64,000 nucleotides of DNA from Lentimicrobium sp. (GCA_019429275.1 JAHYJC010000009.1:1-64000); one strand, 5' to 3'; positions 44,572 to 53,821 are shown, counted from the first letter of the stretch. Made by a program: numbers and translations. The notes: generated by a model not told the origin, from the sequence alone.

Positions 44572-45810
44572 ATGAGCGCTAAATTCATCTACCATTGCAT
44601 CGATTGCGGGAAGCAAATCCAGGAGAACGGAATTGTATATGTTTGCCCCGTGTGCAGTGCAAAACAGCAGACCGGCCAACCCCCGCGCGGCATCCTGAAA
44701 GTGGTTTACAATCCTGACCTTTTGAAAGGGCTGTCGTTTGAAGAACTTGAAAAAAATCAGTTTTTGGGTTTATTGCCCATCAACAGCCTTGAATCTCTTC
44801 CATTTCTGAAAGTCGGGCTTACCCCATTATACCGGATTGAAAAATTAAACGGTGCAGCGCTGAGCCATTCACTTTTGCTGAAAGATGATTCGCAGAATCC
44901 GACCTTCTCTTTTAAAGACCGGGCTTCGGCCATCGTTTCCGCTTTTGCAAAGGAGAACGGGATTGATGCCATTGTAACTGCCTCCACCGGGAATGCAGGT
45001 TCTTCGCTTGCAGGTATGTGCGCTGCCCAGGGCCAGAAAGCCGTGATCTTTGTGCCGGCCAACGCTCCCAAAGCCAAACTGACACAGATTCTGATGTATG
45101 GCGCCCTGCTGGCGCCCGTTGACGGGAATTACGATACCGCATTCGACCTGAGCATTGAAGCGACCAAACGCTTTGGCTGGTACAACCGCAACACGGCCTA
45201 TAACCCTCTTACCATTGAAGGAAAAAAGACTGTTTCACTGGAACTTTACAGCCAATTGAAGGGGAGGCTCCCCGACAGGATATTTGTGCCGGTGGGCGAT
45301 GGAGTAATTATTTCGGGCGTTTACAAAGGCTTTGAAGATTTGATGAACCTTGGGATGATTAACCGAATGCCGGTCATCGTGGCCGTTCAGGCCGAAGGGA
45401 GCAGTAACATCATCGACAATTTGGGGAAGAAAGAATTCTATGCCACTCCGTCACACACCATCGCCGACAGTATTTCTGTTGACATCCCCCGCAATTTTCG
45501 AATGGCTGCTGACTACCTGCTGAAATATGAAGGTATGACAGCCAAAGTCAGTGATAAAGAAATACTTGATGCTTCAGGAAAGTTGGCGAAAAACACCGGT
45601 ATTTTTGCGGAACCGGCCGCAGCAGCGGCCTATGCCGGTTACAGTAATTTCCTGAAAAACAATCTGATACCTGAAGGGTCGGTGAACGTGTTATTGCTTA
45701 CGGGTAGCGGACTGAAAGACCTGAACGCCGTTCAAACCCTCCTGGATATTCCCGCACCTGTAAAACCCGATATGGCTTCTGTTGAAACCTTCCTGAAGGG
45801 AAAAATCTGA
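44572..45810 (+). CDS. Threonine-synthase-like PLP enzyme with zinc-ribbon N-terminus
   Basis: A 412-residue protein. The N-terminus has two CxxC pairs (CIDCG and CPVC), a zinc ribbon seen in several threonine synthases. The PLP Lys lies in NPTFSFKDRASA, the phosphate loop in TASTGNAGSSLAG. Threonine synthase makes Thr from O-phosphohomoserine; no other threonine gene is near. Its place between the TrpB-like enzyme and the selenium-dependent xanthine dehydrogenase, only 6 bp before the latter, suggests a catabolic lyase role (inference). The ATG at 44572 is preferred over TTG at 44566. Confidence 0.82.
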   Translation: MSAKFIYHCIDCGKQIQENGIVYVCPVCSAKQQTGQPPRGILKVVYNPDLLKGLSFEELEKNQFLGLLPINSLESLPFLKVGLTPLYRIEKLNGAALSHSLLLKDDSQNPTFSFKDRASAIVSAFAKENGIDAIVTASTGNAGSSLAGMCAAQGQKAVIFVPANAPKAKLTQILMYGALLAPVDGNYDTAFDLSIEATKRFGWYNRNTAYNPLTIEGKKTVSLELYSQLKGRLPDRIFVPVGDGVIISGVYKGFEDLMNLGMINRMPVIVAVQAEGSSNIIDNLGKKEFYATPSHTIADSISVDIPRNFRMAADYLLKYEGMTAKVSDKEILDASGKLAKNTGIFAEPAAAAAYAGYSNFLKNNLIPEGSVNVLLLTGSGLKDLNAVQTLLDIPAPVKPDMASVETFLKGKI

Positions 45811-45816
45811 GCAATT

Positions 45817-48393
45817 ATGATACAGTTTAAACTGAATGGCAAAACCACCATTTATGAAGGCGATCCGGAAAAAAGGCTGATTTATTTTCTGAGGAACGAG
45901 CAAAAAATCACTTCTGTAAAAGATGGCTGTTCCTGCCAGGGAGCCTGTGGCGCCTGTATGGTAGAGATCAACGGCGAGGCGAAACTTTCGTGCATGACCC
46001 AACTTGGAAAACTTGACAATGCAGAAGTCAACACCCTTGAAGGAATCCCTGAAACCGTCAGGGATGTTCTGGCAAAGGCTTTCGTTGAGAAAGGCGCTGT
46101 GCAGTGTGGATTCTGCACTCCGGGCTTTCTGATGCGGACCAAAATTCTGCTTCAGAAAAATCCACTGCCTTCGCGGGACGAAATCAGACATGCACTCACA
46201 CTCAACCTTTGCCGCTGCACCGGGTATGTGAAGATTGTTGACGCCATTGCCGAAGCGGCAACCCGGTTACAACTGAACCATATTCCAGAAAAATCTGAAA
46301 CTCCAGGCCATGTCGGCACTTCCTATCCCAGGTACGAAGCTTATGAAATGGCCATAGGTAAACGAGCTTTTGTAAACGACCTGTTTTTTGAGGGAATGCT
46401 TTATGGTGCTTTGCGTTTTTCCGATCATCCCAGGGCGGTAGTAAATGAAATAAATATCAGTAAAGCGCTTGAATTAAAAGGTGTTATCAGAATATTCACT
46501 GCCAATGACGTGCCCGGTGACCGCTATGTTGGACTAATCATCAGGGACTGGCCATTGATGATAGGCACGGGTGAAACCACCCGCTACATAGGCGATGTGC
46601 TGGCCGGTGTGGTTGCCGAAACGGAAGAAATCGCCCGGCAGGCAGCCCAATTGATCGAAGTAACTTACGAAGTGCTTGATCCTGTTACCGATCCGCTTGA
46701 AGCGATTAAGTCAGAATCGCCGCTTGTGCATCCCGATCAGGCCAACCTGCTGGAAACCTGCAGGGTCTATCGCGGTGGTGATGCCGGTGAAATCATTGCA
46801 GGTTCAGCATTTGTTTCCAAAGGGATTTTCCGGACCCAGCGCATTGAACATGCTTTCCTCGAAACCGAAGGCGCCGTGGCTATGCCTGATGGCGAAGGCC
46901 TGCATCTTTATTCCAACGGGCAAGGCATTTATGTTGACCGCAGACAGGTAGCTTCGTTGCTGGGTTTGCCCGAAGAAAAAGTCAGGGTGACACTGGTCGC
47001 CACCGGTGGCGGATTTGGTGGCAAAGAAGATATGACCGTTCAGGGACATGCTTCGCTGTTTGCATGGCTATTGAAGAAACCGGTAAAAGTAATCCTCAGC
47101 AGAGATGAATCCATCCGGATGCATCCAAAAAGGCATCCTGTTTATATGGATATCACCGTTGGCTGTGATAGGAATGGCAAACTAACCGGATTAAAACTTT
47201 ATGCTGTGGGCGATACGGGGGCGTATGCTTCAGTAGGTGCCAAAGTGATGGAGAGGGTTGCAGGTCATGCTACCGGAGCCTATCATTTCCCCTGCGTGAA
47301 CCTCGATGCCCTGACCGTTTACACCAACAACATTCCCAATGGTGCCATGCGGGGTTTCGGAGCCAACCAGATCAATTTTGCCATGGAAGGCTGTATAGAT
47401 GACCTCTGCAGACAGGGGAGTTTCGACCGCTGGCAATTCCGTTACAACAATGCGCTGACCGAAGGCAAAATGACCGCCACGGGGCAGGTGCTTAAAGGTG
47501 GTGTGGGCGTAAAGGCATGCCTTGAAGCTATAAAACCATTCTATGAAAAAGCCCGCATCAAAGGACTTGCCTGCGGCATAAAAAACAGCGGTGTTGGCAA
47601 TGGCATGGCCGATTTCAGCGATGTGATCATTGAAATTGTTTCTGAAAACAAAGTAAAAATCCACCATGGCTGGACAGAGATGGGACAGGGTGTTCACACG
47701 GTTGCCCAACAGGTGCTTTATCAGGAAACGGGAATAAATCCTGAAATTGTGGAGGTTGCTGTAGATTCTCTTGCCGGAATTCCTACCGGGATGACCACCT
47801 CGTCAAGGGCAACAGCCCTGCTGGGCAATGCCATTCTGAATGCCTCGGAGCAAATCCGGCAGGACCTGAAAACTCAATCATTAAAAGAACTTGCCGGCAA
47901 AATTTACAGGGGAAATTATTCATACAACCTCACCACAAAACCCGGAGCAGACGTAAAGGAAATCATCACCCATTTTGCCTACGGCTATGCCGCACAACTT
48001 GTGGTACTTGATGATAAGGGTGAAATTGAAACCGTTCATGCGGCCCACGATGCCGGAAAAATCATGAATCCGCTTATGTTTGAAGGGCAGGTTGAAGGCG
48101 CCGTGCACATGGGGCTGGGTTATGCCTTATCGGAAGATTTACCGATGGTTGGCGGGCAACTGGTTTCTGCCAAAATGCGCGATTTGAAAATACTCAGGGC
48201 TAAAGATATGCCTGAAGTTGTGGTGCTGGGTGTTGAAGTTAAGGATCCGGTCGGGCCTTATGGCGCCAAAGGATTGGGAGAGATCGGGCTGGTGCCGACT
48301 GCTGCAGCCGTGGCAAATGCGATGTGTGATTTTGATGGAAAGCGAAGATTTGAGCTGCCGGTGAGGAAATGTAGAATGAAGAATGAAGAATGA
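45817..48393 (+). CDS. Selenium-dependent xanthine dehydrogenase (molybdenum hydroxylase)
   Basis: An 858-residue single-chain hydroxylase. The N-terminal 2Fe-2S domains have C38, C44, C47, C59 and C97, C100, C132, C134. The Mo domain includes GGGFGGKED with E404, MRGFGANQ with R512 (both positions bind purine in xanthine oxidase) and catalytic Glu in GLGEIG (E822). There is no FAD domain, unlike XdhABC, so electrons leave by another partner, possibly YgfK (inference). The pattern fits the selenium-dependent XDH family, where Se is a ligand of Mo and not selenocysteine; no in-frame UGA is needed. The last residues (RKCRMKNEE) come from a GAATGAA repeat, so the original end may have been altered. 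It is 6 bp after the threonine-synthase-like gene, in the same frame of transcription. Confidence 0.92.
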   Translation: MIQFKLNGKTTIYEGDPEKRLIYFLRNEQKITSVKDGCSCQGACGACMVEINGEAKLSCMTQLGKLDNAEVNTLEGIPETVRDVLAKAFVEKGAVQCGFCTPGFLMRTKILLQKNPLPSRDEIRHALTLNLCRCTGYVKIVDAIAEAATRLQLNHIPEKSETPGHVGTSYPRYEAYEMAIGKRAFVNDLFFEGMLYGALRFSDHPRAVVNEINISKALELKGVIRIFTANDVPGDRYVGLIIRDWPLMIGTGETTRYIGDVLAGVVAETEEIARQAAQLIEVTYEVLDPVTDPLEAIKSESPLVHPDQANLLETCRVYRGGDAGEIIAGSAFVSKGIFRTQRIEHAFLETEGAVAMPDGEGLHLYSNGQGIYVDRRQVASLLGLPEEKVRVTLVATGGGFGGKEDMTVQGHASLFAWLLKKPVKVILSRDESIRMHPKRHPVYMDITVGCDRNGKLTGLKLYAVGDTGAYASVGAKVMERVAGHATGAYHFPCVNLDALTVYTNNIPNGAMRGFGANQINFAMEGCIDDLCRQGSFDRWQFRYNNALTEGKMTATGQVLKGGVGVKACLEAIKPFYEKARIKGLACGIKNSGVGNGMADFSDVIIEIVSENKVKIHHGWTEMGQGVHTVAQQVLYQETGINPEIVEVAVDSLAGIPTGMTTSSRATALLGNAILNASEQIRQDLKTQSLKELAGKIYRGNYSYNLTTKPGADVKEIITHFAYGYAAQLVVLDDKGEIETVHAAHDAGKIMNPLMFEGQVEGAVHMGLGYALSEDLPMVGGQLVSAKMRDLKILRAKDMPEVVVLGVEVKDPVGPYGAKGLGEIGLVPTAAAVANAMCDFDGKRRFELPVRKCRMKNEE

Positions 48394-48562
48394 AGAATTA
48401 CGAATGTCTGCTTGCCTCGTGAGCTTGTCTGCTTGTGCATACAAGCAGGCTTGTTTGAATGCTGCAGGCAGACAGGAGTGTGCGATAACGAGGAATGACG
48501 ATTGGCAGGACTGAATCTCTTTTTGCAATTTATTTTGTACTTTTGTTAAAATACAAATTGGC
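48394..48562. other. Gap with GAATGAA repeat and hairpin; -7 box before toxin-antitoxin pair
   Basis: After the XDH stop come a GAATGAA run and a TGTCTGCTTG/CAAGCAGGC-like inverted repeat around 48435-48460. TACTTTTG at 48538-48545 matches TAnnTTTG and lies 18 bp before the ATG at 48563, which suggests that the toxin-antitoxin pair has its own promoter. Confidence 0.55.
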
Positions 48563-48844
48563 ATGAACAGTCCTGAAATAAAAGAATTTATCCTTCAGCA
48601 CAGCAATCTTTTTTGGTACACTCCTGAAGATAAAAAAGAAGAAATCAGCAACGAATATCTGGTGGAAACCATTTTAAATTATGGAGACATGAATGATGTC
48701 AGGAAGCTTATAAAAATTGTTGGAATTGAACGCCTGTCTGAGATATTTTATGGCCTGCAGGGACGAAAAATAATGAACTATTATCCCGAGATTTATAACT
48801 ACTTCTCAATCCTGGTCAAAAAATATGAACATACAGATATTTAA
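48563..48844 (+). CDS. Putative antitoxin partner of an AbiEii-like toxin (DUF6922-like)
   Basis: A 93-residue helical protein with the pattern of small partners of nucleotidyltransferase toxins (NLFWYTPEDKKEEISNEYLV; ETILNYGDMNDVRKL). The toxin gene starts 20 bp before its stop, a sign of coupled translation. The call rests mainly on context and gross similarity to DUF6922 antitoxins. It probably binds its partner or its own promoter. Confidence 0.65.
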   Translation: MNSPEIKEFILQHSNLFWYTPEDKKEEISNEYLVETILNYGDMNDVRKLIKIVGIERLSEIFYGLQGRKIMNYYPEIYNYFSILVKKYEHTDI

Positions 48845-49439
48845 TCCAAATCAGGCTCAATTATTGCCTCTTGTAAAGCAATTTAAAAGAGAGTACTACC
48901 TTGTGGGTGATACTGCCATCGCCTTGCATATCGGCCACCGCAGATCAATCGATTTCGATCTTTTTAAATACAATCCGATAAAACCCAAAAGTATCATTCA
49001 AATAATTTCAGGTTTTGATTGTAAGTACATCGTAACAAGAAGGGTAACCGAACAATTAAATGTGACCATTAATGATGTGAAGTTTACTTTTTATCAATAT
49101 CCATTTAAAATAAACCCAACTGAAAAACTCGGAGATATTCTCCGTTTGCCGGATCTTTTAGACCTCGCTGCATTGAAAGCTTACGCCTTGGGCCGAAGAT
49201 CTAAATGGAAAGACTATGTAGATCTCTATTTTATTATCAAAAATCATTTCACAATAAATCAAATTTCGGAAAGGACATCTGAACGCTTTGGTCAGTTGTT
49301 TTCCGAAAAACTTTTCAGGGCTCAACTAAGCTATTTTGATGACATCGATTACTCTGAACCAGTGGAATACCTGATCCAACCAGTCTCTGATGAAGAAATT
49401 AAAACCTTCCTGATCGACAAAGCCACTGATATCTTTTAA
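48825..49439 (+). CDS. AbiEii/AbiGii-type nucleotidyltransferase toxin
   Basis: A 204-residue protein. The nucleotidyltransferase motif is YLVGDTAIALHIGHRRSIDFD (about 25-45), with D43 and D45 as the metal ligands, and a Lys-rich helix LLDLAALKAYALGRRSKWKDY near 130 completes the AbiEii fold. Such toxins can block translation by modifying tRNA in type IV systems. It overlaps its partner gene by 20 bp. The pair splits the selenium-dependent xanthine dehydrogenase gene from ssnA. Confidence 0.82.
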   Translation: MNIQIFNPNQAQLLPLVKQFKREYYLVGDTAIALHIGHRRSIDFDLFKYNPIKPKSIIQIISGFDCKYIVTRRVTEQLNVTINDVKFTFYQYPFKINPTEKLGDILRLPDLLDLAALKAYALGRRSKWKDYVDLYFIIKNHFTINQISERTSERFGQLFSEKLFRAQLSYFDDIDYSEPVEYLIQPVSDEEIKTFLIDKATDIF

Positions 49440-49603
49440 AATTGGCCAATCCCGTTTAAGGCCGTTACAAGATGTGACAATGTCAATGCACAGGAGATGA
49501 TTGCTAAACCAGTTAGTCCACTTTTCAAATTCTTCAGCAGCAAACAACAGGTCAGCATGCAGAGGGGAGCCGAAGGGCGTCATTCGTAATTAATCTTTTT
49601 TCT

Positions 49604-50872
49604 ATGTCAATCTTATTAACTAACGGAACTTACATAGATCCAATAACACTGAAATTCGCTACGACGAACATCCTGGTTGAGGAAGGCGAAGGTGGAAAAA
49701 TTAGTTTTCTGAAACATATCCCACTTGATAACACCAGCCCTATTCTCGATTGCCAGGGCAAATACATCACCAAATCCTTTGCCAACGGGCATCATCATGT
49801 TTATTCAGCGTTGTCAAGGGGTATGGGTGCTCCGCGTAAAAACCCTGAGAATTTTCAGGAGATACTCCAGTACATCTGGTGGACGCTTGACAAAGCTCTT
49901 GACCTTGATATGGTCAGGTACAGTGCCCTGGTTACTGCCATGGCCTGCGCAAAAAGCGGGGTTACCTTCGCCATAGACCACCATGCTTCGCCTTTTGCCG
50001 TTAAAGGAAGCCTTGAAACCATTGCACAGGCTTTTGATGAAGTGGGTGTAGGCCATCTTCTCTGTTACGAAATAACCGACCGCGACGGCCTGGATATTGC
50101 CCGGCAGGGGCTTGAAGAGACCGCAGCCTATCTTTCAAAACAACAGGGCCTGGTTGGCTTGCACGCTTCTTTTACTGTAGGTGATGAAACACTAAAGCAG
50201 GCTGTGGAGCTTGCCCGTGAGACAAATTCAGGCATACACATCCATGTGGCTGAAGATAAATCAGATGTGAACCACTGCACTGAAAATTATCATACCTGGG
50301 TGGTTGACCGCCTTGCTGAAGCCGGTGTGCTCGACTTTCCGAAAACCATACTGGCACACTGCCTGCACCTTGACGAATACGAGAAAAAACAGATTGAAGC
50401 TTCACCTGTCTGGGTGGTGCAGAATATGGAAAGCAACCTGAATAACTCGGTCGGATTTTTCAATTCAAAAGGATTGGGCGAACGCATTATGCTGGGAACC
50501 GATGGCATGCACAGCGATATGCTTAAGAGTGCCAAAGCGGCTTTCTTTGCCGGACATAATTATGATAACATTGATTATGCTGAAACCTGGCGCCGTTTCA
50601 GGAATGTGCATAACTATCTGAAATCGAACGATTTCAAAAGCGATGGCGACAATAACCTGGTTGTATTGGATTATGATACACCTACACCCTTCAACAGCAG
50701 CAATTTCTTGGGACATTTCCTTTTCGGACTGGAGGCGGCGCATGTTCAGCATGTCATTGCTAATGGAAAACTTATTCTAAAAAACAGAAAAATCACCAGA
50801 GTGAACGAACAAAAGGTACTCGAAGATGCCAGGGTACAGGCTGAGCGGTTATGGTTGAAAATGCAACTTTAA
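49604..50872 (+). CDS. ssnA: SsnA-type amidohydrolase of selenium/purine loci
   Basis: A 422-residue amidohydrolase-fold enzyme. Metal ligands are in NGHHHVYSAL (H63 and H65), HIHVAEDKSD, LAHCLHL and GTDGMHSDM, as in guanine- and cytosine-deaminase relatives. SsnA is a standard member of selenium-dependent molybdenum hydroxylase loci and has been tied to uric-acid use in anaerobes; ring hydrolysis or deamination of a purine-derived intermediate is the likely role. It follows toxin-antitoxin pair 1 with 164 bp between, with no promoter of clear quality. Confidence 0.88.
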   Translation: MSILLTNGTYIDPITLKFATTNILVEEGEGGKISFLKHIPLDNTSPILDCQGKYITKSFANGHHHVYSALSRGMGAPRKNPENFQEILQYIWWTLDKALDLDMVRYSALVTAMACAKSGVTFAIDHHASPFAVKGSLETIAQAFDEVGVGHLLCYEITDRDGLDIARQGLEETAAYLSKQQGLVGLHASFTVGDETLKQAVELARETNSGIHIHVAEDKSDVNHCTENYHTWVVDRLAEAGVLDFPKTILAHCLHLDEYEKKQIEASPVWVVQNMESNLNNSVGFFNSKGLGERIMLGTDGMHSDMLKSAKAAFFAGHNYDNIDYAETWRRFRNVHNYLKSNDFKSDGDNNLVVLDYDTPTPFNSSNFLGHFLFGLEAAHVQHVIANGKLILKNRKITRVNEQKVLEDARVQAERLWLKMQL

Positions 50873-51026
50873 TAAAGTTTTCTAAATCTTAACATAATTG
50901 AACTGGAAAAATCCAGGTATTGATGTATTCCGGCATTATAAATATCCGTTCGGTGGAGGGGTATTGCATATGAAACTTCCACTGATGAAAAATACTGACC
51001 GAAACAAGCAGAAAAAAAATTTACCC

Positions 51027-51057
51027 TTGACATTGACGTATGAATAATGTAATTTTG
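51027..51057 (+). promoter_or_regulatory. -33/-7 promoter of the DUF6364-PIN toxin-antitoxin pair
   Basis: TTG (51027-51029), a 20-bp spacer and TAATTTTG (51050-51057), the best full Bacteroidota promoter match in the window. It overlaps the ATG at 51040, which excludes that as start and supports ATG 51076. Confidence 0.7.
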
Positions 51058-51075
51058 TACGTAAATAAGAACGAT

Positions 51076-51321
51076 ATGGAAACTAAATTGACATTAAGGT
51101 TAAATAAAAGGGTTATAGACAGGGCTAAGGATTATGCTCACAGTCATAATATCAGCCTTTCGAAAATTATTGAGTCTTATCTGGAAGCTTTAACCAGGCA
51201 GAAATCAGTAGCGACAGAAATTACACCTCTGGTGGAAAGCCTCAGTGGGGTTATCCATCTTGATGAGAACTTTGACTATAGAATGGACTATTCCAACTAC
51301 CTTAAAGAAAAGTACAATTGA
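51076..51321 (+). CDS. DUF6364-family antitoxin
   Basis: An 81-residue protein beginning METKLTLRLNKRVIDRAKDYA, a ribbon-helix-helix-like DNA-binding start of DUF6364 antitoxins. The C-terminus (about 45-80) probably wraps the toxin. The frame is open 12 codons upstream to ATG 51040, but that codon lies within the promoter. The stop overlaps the PIN toxin start (TTGA). It likely represses its own promoter (family knowledge). Confidence 0.78.
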   Translation: METKLTLRLNKRVIDRAKDYAHSHNISLSKIIESYLEALTRQKSVATEITPLVESLSGVIHLDENFDYRMDYSNYLKEKYN

Positions 51322-51734
51322 AAAATCTACTGATAGATACAAACATCATCATAGACCTTCTTGCGAAAAGAGAACCATTCTATGATGAAGCTGCTATGCT
51401 ATTCACACTGGCTGACAGGCAACAGATATGTTTAAGTGTTTCTGCGCTTTCTTTTGCCAATACAAACTATATTCTTTCACAATCTAAAAAGCCCGAAGAA
51501 TCAAAACTTATTCTTCGGAAACTAAGGTTGATAGTGCAGGTTTTAAGCCTTGACGAGAAAATCGTTGGACTTTCGCTTAACGACAATGACTTCAGGGATT
51601 TTGAAGACGCTTTACAATATTTCACCGCAATAGAGAATGAAATTGATGCCATTATCACCAGAAACCTGAAAGACTTTCAAAAATCTAAGTTGCCGGTTAT
51701 GACGGCCTCCCAATTCCTGAAAAGTATCAAATAA
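51318..51734 (+). CDS. PIN-domain (VapC-like) toxin
   Basis: A 138-residue PIN domain. Acidic residues expected of the ribonuclease site are D7 (LLIDTN), E60-62 region, D94/D97 (DFRDFEDALQ) and D110. The start is TTG, overlapping the antitoxin stop by 4 bp, so translation is coupled. VapC-like toxins cut tRNA or rRNA. The pair lies between ssnA and the YgjV-like gene, breaking the purine gene run a second time. Confidence 0.85.
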   Translation: MKNLLIDTNIIIDLLAKREPFYDEAAMLFTLADRQQICLSVSALSFANTNYILSQSKKPEESKLILRKLRLIVQVLSLDEKIVGLSLNDNDFRDFEDALQYFTAIENEIDAIITRNLKDFQKSKLPVMTASQFLKSIK

Positions 51735-51820
51735 CTGAATGAATGCTTAGGCAGGCATGCTTAAAAAAAAAATTTACCGGACTATTGTGTTAATAAATGC
51801 AGATGTAAATATAAATTTTA

Positions 51821-52450
51821 ATGGAAATTAACCTTTTACAATGGATTGGCTACCTGGCTTCGGTCATTATTGCTGCTTCCATGACCATGAACTCCATCCT
51901 GAAATTCAGGTGGATCAACCTGGCTGGTGCGTTAACTTTTTCTACTTACGGCTTTCTGATAGGGGCTCTGCCGGTTGGCTTTCTGAACGCATTTATTGCT
52001 TTGGTAGATATATACTACCTCTATACCATTTACGCAAAAAAGGAGGTTTTTGAAATTCTTGAAGTCAGGGCCGAAAATCGCTACCTCATCCGTTTTCTTC
52101 AGTTTTACGATAAAGATATTCAGAAGTTTTTTCCCGGATTCAGCTATAAGCCCGAAATGAACACCATCAGCTTCTTCGTTCTCCGAGATATGGCCGTAGC
52201 CGGGATTTTCCTGGCACACCGGAAGGATGAACACTGCCTTTCCGTCGGGCTCGACTATGTCCTACCCGAATACCGCGATTTTAAAAATGGTAAATTCATA
52301 TACCTCCGGCTTCGCGATCGTTTTATCAATGAGGGTTTTAAAAAAGTGATCACTGAAGGAAGAAGTGAGAAGTATTCGACCTATCTGAAAAAATTTGGTT
52401 TTTCAATAAATACTGATGGATTGTTCGAGAAAACACTTGAAAAAAGTTAG
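51821..52450 (+). CDS. YgjV-like membrane protein with C-terminal GNAT-like domain
   Basis: A 209-residue protein. The N-terminal 75 residues form three hydrophobic helices (WIGYLASVIIAASMTMN; INLAGALTFSTYGFLIGAL; GFLNAFIALVDIYYLYTIY), as in the uncharacterised YgjV family. The remainder (about 85-205; AVAGIFLAHRKDEHCLSV, YVLPEYRDFKNGKFIY) looks like a GNAT acetyltransferase fold at low similarity. Function unknown. It is the gene before hyuA, 48 bp apart, so the two may be cotranscribed; a link to purine use is not evident. Confidence 0.65.
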   Translation: MEINLLQWIGYLASVIIAASMTMNSILKFRWINLAGALTFSTYGFLIGALPVGFLNAFIALVDIYYLYTIYAKKEVFEILEVRAENRYLIRFLQFYDKDIQKFFPGFSYKPEMNTISFFVLRDMAVAGIFLAHRKDEHCLSVGLDYVLPEYRDFKNGKFIYLRLRDRFINEGFKKVITEGRSEKYSTYLKKFGFSINTDGLFEKTLEKS

Positions 52451-52498
52451 CCCCGATAAGAATCCGGAAAGATAAACACAGGCAACAAAGATTTCGAC

Positions 52499-53821
52499 AT
52501 GGGTGCAACGTTGATTATAAAAGGGACAATTCAAACATCAAATAAAATTATAAAAGCCGATGTTGCCATCAGAAATGGAAAAATTACGGAAATTGGCCAG
52601 ATTAGTCCTTCTCAATATTCTGATTACCAAATTATTGATGCAACCGGCAAGCTGATTTTCCCCGGCGGCATCGATCCCCATGTCCATTTTGCTCTGCCAA
52701 CACCGGCAGGCCCTTCATGCGATGATTTCCTGAGCGGTAGCAGGGCAGCCATTGCAGGTGGAACTACCTTTTTTATGGATTTTGTGACCCCCGGCCGCAG
52801 GCAAGCACTCAAAGAAGCATTACGGCTCAGGCAGGAAGAAGCAAAGCGAAGTTTATTGGAATGCAGACTTCATATGGGCATTACCTGGTACGATGATACC
52901 ATTCCCGCTCAGATGAAATGGTGTGTTAATGAGGCTGGAGTTAAATCTTTCAAAGCGTATCTGGCTTACAAAGGAAGTATCGGCATTGAATATAAGGAAC
53001 TTGAAAAAGTAATGGAAACCGCAGCCGGTCTGGGTGCTATTGTTCTGGTTCACTGCGAGGAAGGCGACCTGATCCTTGAGAAGCAGCAGGAGTTTCTGAC
53101 ACAAGGCAAAACCGCACCGCTTTATCATGCCCTATCGCGCCCTGCAGAAACTGAAGCTGAATCGGTGAGAAAACTTATAGACCTTTGCAGAAAAACCGGT
53201 TGCAGCACCTACATTGTTCATACTTCAGCAGCAACATCGCTGGAATACATCCGGCAAGGGAAAAAGGAAGGCCTGCCGCTCTATTGCGAAACCTGTCCGC
53301 AATATCTGCTGCTCGATGAAAGTGTTTATCAACAGCCACTGCCTTGCTCCCTCAAATATGTAATTAGTCCGCCCATTCGAAGTAAAACCGACCAGGAAGC
53401 ACTCTGGGCCGCCATTCAGGACGGAACGGTAGATGTACTTTCAACCGATCACTGCCCTTTCAACACTTTTGGACAGAAGGACCAGGGCATTCACGACTTT
53501 ACGAAAATTCCCAATGGCACCGGAGGAGTGCAACACAGGCTGGCTTTGCTATACACCTTTGGCGTGCTTACCGGAAAAATCAGCCTTCAGCAGTTTGTTG
53601 CGCTTACATCAGGCAATGCCGCAAAAATTTTTGGCCTTTATCCCCAAAAAGGTGAAATAGCCGTTGGCTCTGATGCCGATCTGGTGATCTGGGACCCGGC
53701 CAGTAAATCCGTAATATCGTCAAAAACCAATGTTCAAACGGGTGATGAGGATATTTATGAGGGGATAAATATCCAGGGAAAGCCGGGCATGACGATGGTT
53801 GGTGGCAGTAATGCAGAATAA
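52499..53821 (+). CDS. hyuA: Dihydropyrimidinase/hydantoinase-type cyclic amidase
   Basis: A 440-residue amidohydrolase. The binuclear metal site is marked by H61 and H63 (GGIDPHVHF), the carbamylated Lys K158 in AYLAYKG, His in VHCEEGD, His in VHTSAA, and Asp in STDHCPF. It opens hydantoin or dihydropyrimidine rings to N-carbamoyl amino acids. In selenium/purine loci it acts on a ring-opened uric acid derivative (inference from gene-cluster work). It is convergent with ygeW over 83 bp. Confidence 0.9.
   Translation: MGATLIIKGTIQTSNKIIKADVAIRNGKITEIGQISPSQYSDYQIIDATGKLIFPGGIDPHVHFALPTPAGPSCDDFLSGSRAAIAGGTTFFMDFVTPGRRQALKEALRLRQEEAKRSLLECRLHMGITWYDDTIPAQMKWCVNEAGVKSFKAYLAYKGSIGIEYKELEKVMETAAGLGAIVLVHCEEGDLILEKQQEFLTQGKTAPLYHALSRPAETEAESVRKLIDLCRKTGCSTYIVHTSAATSLEYIRQGKKEGLPLYCETCPQYLLLDESVYQQPLPCSLKYVISPPIRSKTDQEALWAAIQDGTVDVLSTDHCPFNTFGQKDQGIHDFTKIPNGTGGVQHRLALLYTFGVLTGKISLQQFVALTSGNAAKIFGLYPQKGEIAVGSDADLVIWDPASKSVISSKTNVQTGDEDIYEGINIQGKPGMTMVGGSNAE

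Noticed and set aside
45817-48393. Selenocysteine in the selenium-dependent xanthine dehydrogenase
   Set aside because: The frame has no internal TGA; in this family selenium is a labile ligand and is not encoded.
51040-51075. ATG 51040 as start of the DUF6364 antitoxin
   Set aside because: It lies within the -33/-7 promoter; METKLTLRL at 51076 is the typical family start.
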